A DNA stretch of 64,000 nucleotides, from positions 62,001-126,000 of the forward strand of contig VCMS01000101.1 of the NCBI GenBank assembly GCA_022539475.1, given 5' to 3'. Position 1 is the stretch's first letter. Each line of letters begins with the position of its first letter. Shown piece after piece: positions 61,257 to 64,000 of the stretch. A program made the translations under genes and the position numbers. Source of the DNA: Gracilaria domingensis. Taxonomy: Eukaryota > Rhodophyta > Florideophyceae > Gracilariales > Gracilariaceae. Below the pieces are notes generated by a model. The model was not told where the DNA came from. It searched no databases and saw nothing but the letters and a program-made list of their open reading frames with translations.

Positions 61257-62734
61257 CTGATAACCCTACTTGCATATCGAAGGGCAACTTCAGGGTCAAA
61301 TGTGCTATATGAATGAGTTGCTGCGTTGAGAATAACTTTTGAGGGAGCATGGCAGAACTCATCGAAACCAATGATGTTCTGAAACTGATTACCGAATATC
61401 TAAAGTTCTATTCCGAAGTCCCCTTTGCACTACCGCCAGTTTTGGACAAAACATTGGACCATTTATCGGGTCTTATCTTGTTAGGCATTCCAGTTTGGGT
61501 ATTTGCCCGTTGTTCTAAAAGGCATATCAAACGTGTTCAGCTGACTCCGCTTTGAGGAACACTGCATTCTGCCAGTGAGATTGTGTATCTAATATATGCA
61601 AGATACGAATACGATTTCGTCTTTTGTACGGAAGTTACATTATGCTCAAACCAATTTTCTGGTTGAGTGTTATGCTAGCTTCTGGTTGTTATACAAAATC
61701 TGAAAACGAGAGAAGACACGAAAGGTGTTCGCAGCAATCCCCTCTATGATTTGAAGACTGCCAAAGAGCCCTTGTCAGGTTGGTCAGGCAAGCCGTTTTT
61801 AACACAGAAAATGACCGTCATGACACGCGTAGAGCGCGAAAAAAACCAAAAAGAGATTCTCTAGGCGGCAGGGACCACGAAGAAAGGCTGCGATGAAGTC
61901 ACTTGTGCAAACGACAGGCAGTCATGTGAGTGGGATGACACGCGGTGGGCGATGATGAACCACGTGAGAAAGTAAAGGTGGAAAGTGACTTAGAAAAACA
62001 CGATGATATCCAAGTACTTTACGTTGGAAATGCCGATGCTTATTTCGAAATGAATATCATTCGTTACATCAACTGCTATATTCATTGCATGGGAAATGAG
62101 TATCAGATTAATATTCAAAATGCTTCATATGTCCAAGAGATGTACTTCCAGTGTCAGGAAAGCATCATTTGTTCTCGGTTTTCAAGTGCTTTGCAGTCGA
62201 TGTAAAAGTAGATGTGACGATTGACATGCATTTCGAAATATAGATCCCGACATCTTCTGAGGATCATCGTGTTACATACGATGATAGCATCGGTATGCAG
62301 GAACGCAATACCTAGAGAAAAGTGAACGAACCAAAGAAAAGACAAAAAGAGAAACAACGCGAAAGCGGTAGTAGTGTTGTAGGTGTCGCGAGGTAGATGA
62401 CTATCCCTACACAGGACGAAGATTCTCCGCGAGAAAGATATCGGACACCCACAGTGGAGAGAGAGAACCAAACATTGCGTTGGTCGTCTACGCCCCCGAA
62501 AAGGAGGTCAGCTCAAGCTACTTAGTAGTGTAGACTGCTAAACTAGTGTCAAGTGATGCAATAAAACTATCTAAAGTAAATGTCTAAAATACCCCATCTA
62601 ATGAGTGAGAACTTCTCATACGTGTGGGGCCGACCACTAGTTCTGTGCTCATCTCTTAGATCCAATCTAGTGTATAATCTACGGAGGAATGGGTCCTCAT
62701 CCTCAACTCATAACTTTCGTCGCTTTCTCCAGCA
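61257..62734. other. No well-supported gene
   Basis: A 68-codon plus frame at 61,349-61,555 begins with a sensible ATG and has a possible membrane helix (LSGLILLGIPVWVFA) but no other support. Bases 62,280-62,470 on the minus strand are pyrimidine-rich and may be another LTR-like fragment. Confidence 0.3.
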
Positions 62735-62798
62735 CAGAGGTGCGCATTATGACTCGCAACAGCCGTACGGCTGTTGCGAGTCATAATGCGCACCTCTG
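62735..62798. repeat. 64-bp perfect palindrome
   Basis: Two 32-base arms meet with no spacer at CCGT|ACGG (centre 62,766/62,767). Every base pairs, and the first mismatch is at 62,734/62,799. The left arm starts CAGAGGTGCGCATTATGACT. Nothing coding overlaps it. Confidence 0.95.
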
Positions 62799-64000
62799 CC
62801 CTACAAGAAAAATTTTTCGTTTTCGTGAGTGAAAACATTTACCCAGGCAGAACTCGTTAATGGGAAACTAAAAGGGTTCTCAGTAGACTTGCAGACAAGA
62901 TGACTATAGTACTAAGGTAATACGACCAACGTCATTGAAAATTAAGTAAATTTTTATTTCACTGACATTTCCATGAATGTGATTTTTTGAAAAAATTTAT
63001 TTCCTCGAAAGTGCCCTTATATTTTATTGAAAGGCATAAATGTCATTTACTGCCGCATGATGATTCAATGAAAATGGGTTTTGATAGAGTTATATGGAGC
63101 GCAAATATTGGGATCCTCACAATCCAAAAGCAATTGGCATCTAGCGGACCAACGCTCAAATCCCACACTCATAGCAAAGCATTTTAATTTCTTTAATAGT
63201 TTATTTCATTATTGTGGTTCCCCGTGGAGTGCAAACTGATATCGCGGAGGGCGAAGAGCGAAAAATGTGGGTCTAGATGGAGTACAACATTTATCGCCTG
63301 CTCTCCAAATTCGTTCCATCTGAGTAATGGTCGTCCTCCAATGTGACACCAAGAAATTAGGCTGCATTCGAACATTGCTCGTACTCAGTTGGGGATCTGT
63401 TTCGCCTCCATGTTTCATCCATTGGTGCTCTCCGACCACAACTTGTACTCTCCTTTTCCAAACATTTCTCATAGGGGATGAACTCACCGCGACCGCTTTG
63501 CACCTCAATGGTATCGAAACTCGAAAGCGGAAAGGACCAGACTAGTACTTCTGAGAAGAATTGCAATTCTCGGCACTGTCCCTGACTATCTCCTCAATCT
63601 CTGCCGTAATAGTCTCTGGCTCATCCCATTAAAGCAGATTAAACAGGTTCTGAGTGAACGGAAGCTGAAGGTGTTTATGAAGCGTAATCAGTTCTGCTCT
63701 TGTAAACCGAATGGAGGATTTGTCCCACTCCGAAAAGATTCGAAAATGCTTGAGAACCACGGAAAGGAAGTATTTCGTACCATGCGAACCTACGATTGTT
63801 AACGTTGATGTGGTCTATAGAGCATCAATTGAGAAGATCTGATGCAAGTAAAAATTGTACTTTCGTATGGCTCTCAAGAGTAGCCTCTACTTCGGCTCAT
63901 CATACTGCACCTCTACGAGTAAAACACTTTCTATAATGTTCATTTAAAAAATACTCTATTAAAATTGAAACAACTATAAAACGTGTAACTATTCTTTGGA
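62799..64000. other. No supported gene at the right edge
   Basis: AT-rich DNA. Plus-strand text at about 63,545-63,790 is protein-like for a short stretch (IAILGTVPDYLLNLCRNSLW, VLSERKLKVFMKRNQFC) but I cannot name it, and it may be a transposon remnant. Short frames otherwise. Confidence 0.3.

Overview
The window reads as nuclear DNA from an intron-poor, transposon-rich eukaryote. A florideophyte-like red alga is my best guess, but this is an inference from gene style and I see no taxonomic marker. The grounds are these. Genes are mostly single-exon. The one clear intron is short, with GT-AG ends and a CTAAC branch site, and lies in a cyclophilin gene. Long stretches are filled with degraded retrotransposons and DNA transposons. 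Many genes encode secreted or membrane proteins starting with hydrophobic leaders. Prokaryote-style operons and ribosome-binding sites are absent.

Layout. Bases 1-20,900 are a repeat graveyard: a minus-strand Ty3/gypsy chromovirus-type remnant (about 2.5-5.4 kb), a plus-strand Ty3/gypsy remnant with a nested insertion (about 5.8-12.0 kb), a piggyBac-like transposase remnant (12.5-13.1 kb), a PIF/Harbinger-like transposase remnant (14.9-16.1 kb), and two minisatellites (17.4 and 18.3 kb). A candidate histidine-brace (LPMO-like) secreted enzyme is at 21.0-22.2 kb. A first very GC-rich island (about 25.6-29.5 kb) holds an acidic coiled-coil-like protein, a small Ala/Arg-rich protein and, on the other strand, a three-repeat Cys-rich secreted protein. 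From 30.8 to 38.6 kb lie a small Cys-containing membrane or secreted ORF, a small C2H2 zinc-finger protein, a ZIP metal transporter with a His-rich minisatellite loop, a degenerate tRNA-like sequence, and an unknown secreted protein.

From 41.8 to 54.0 kb is the densest gene block. It contains a huge Cys-rich/Ser-Pro-rich secreted protein, two tandem paralogous membrane proteins of unknown family, an ankyrin-repeat protein with a C-terminal membrane anchor, a secreted acidic/coiled-coil/Cys-rich protein, cyclophilin, and a small secreted Cys-rich protein. GC-rich islands (about 41.9-47.2 and 51.7-54.1 kb) begin and end inside genes, so single ORFs switch codon usage partway. Bases 54.1-64.0 kb are AT-rich and gene-poor. 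They hold LTR-like repeats in inverted orientation, a transposon-associated ORF remnant, and a 64-bp perfect palindrome.

Functionally, the non-transposon genes are biased to the secretory pathway: of 13 proposed non-transposon genes longer than 90 codons, eight have a signal peptide or leader anchor. A cell-wall or extracellular-matrix role for the 41.8-54 kb block is a reasonable hypothesis but is not shown by the sequence. No homology search was possible; family names rest on motifs recognised by eye.
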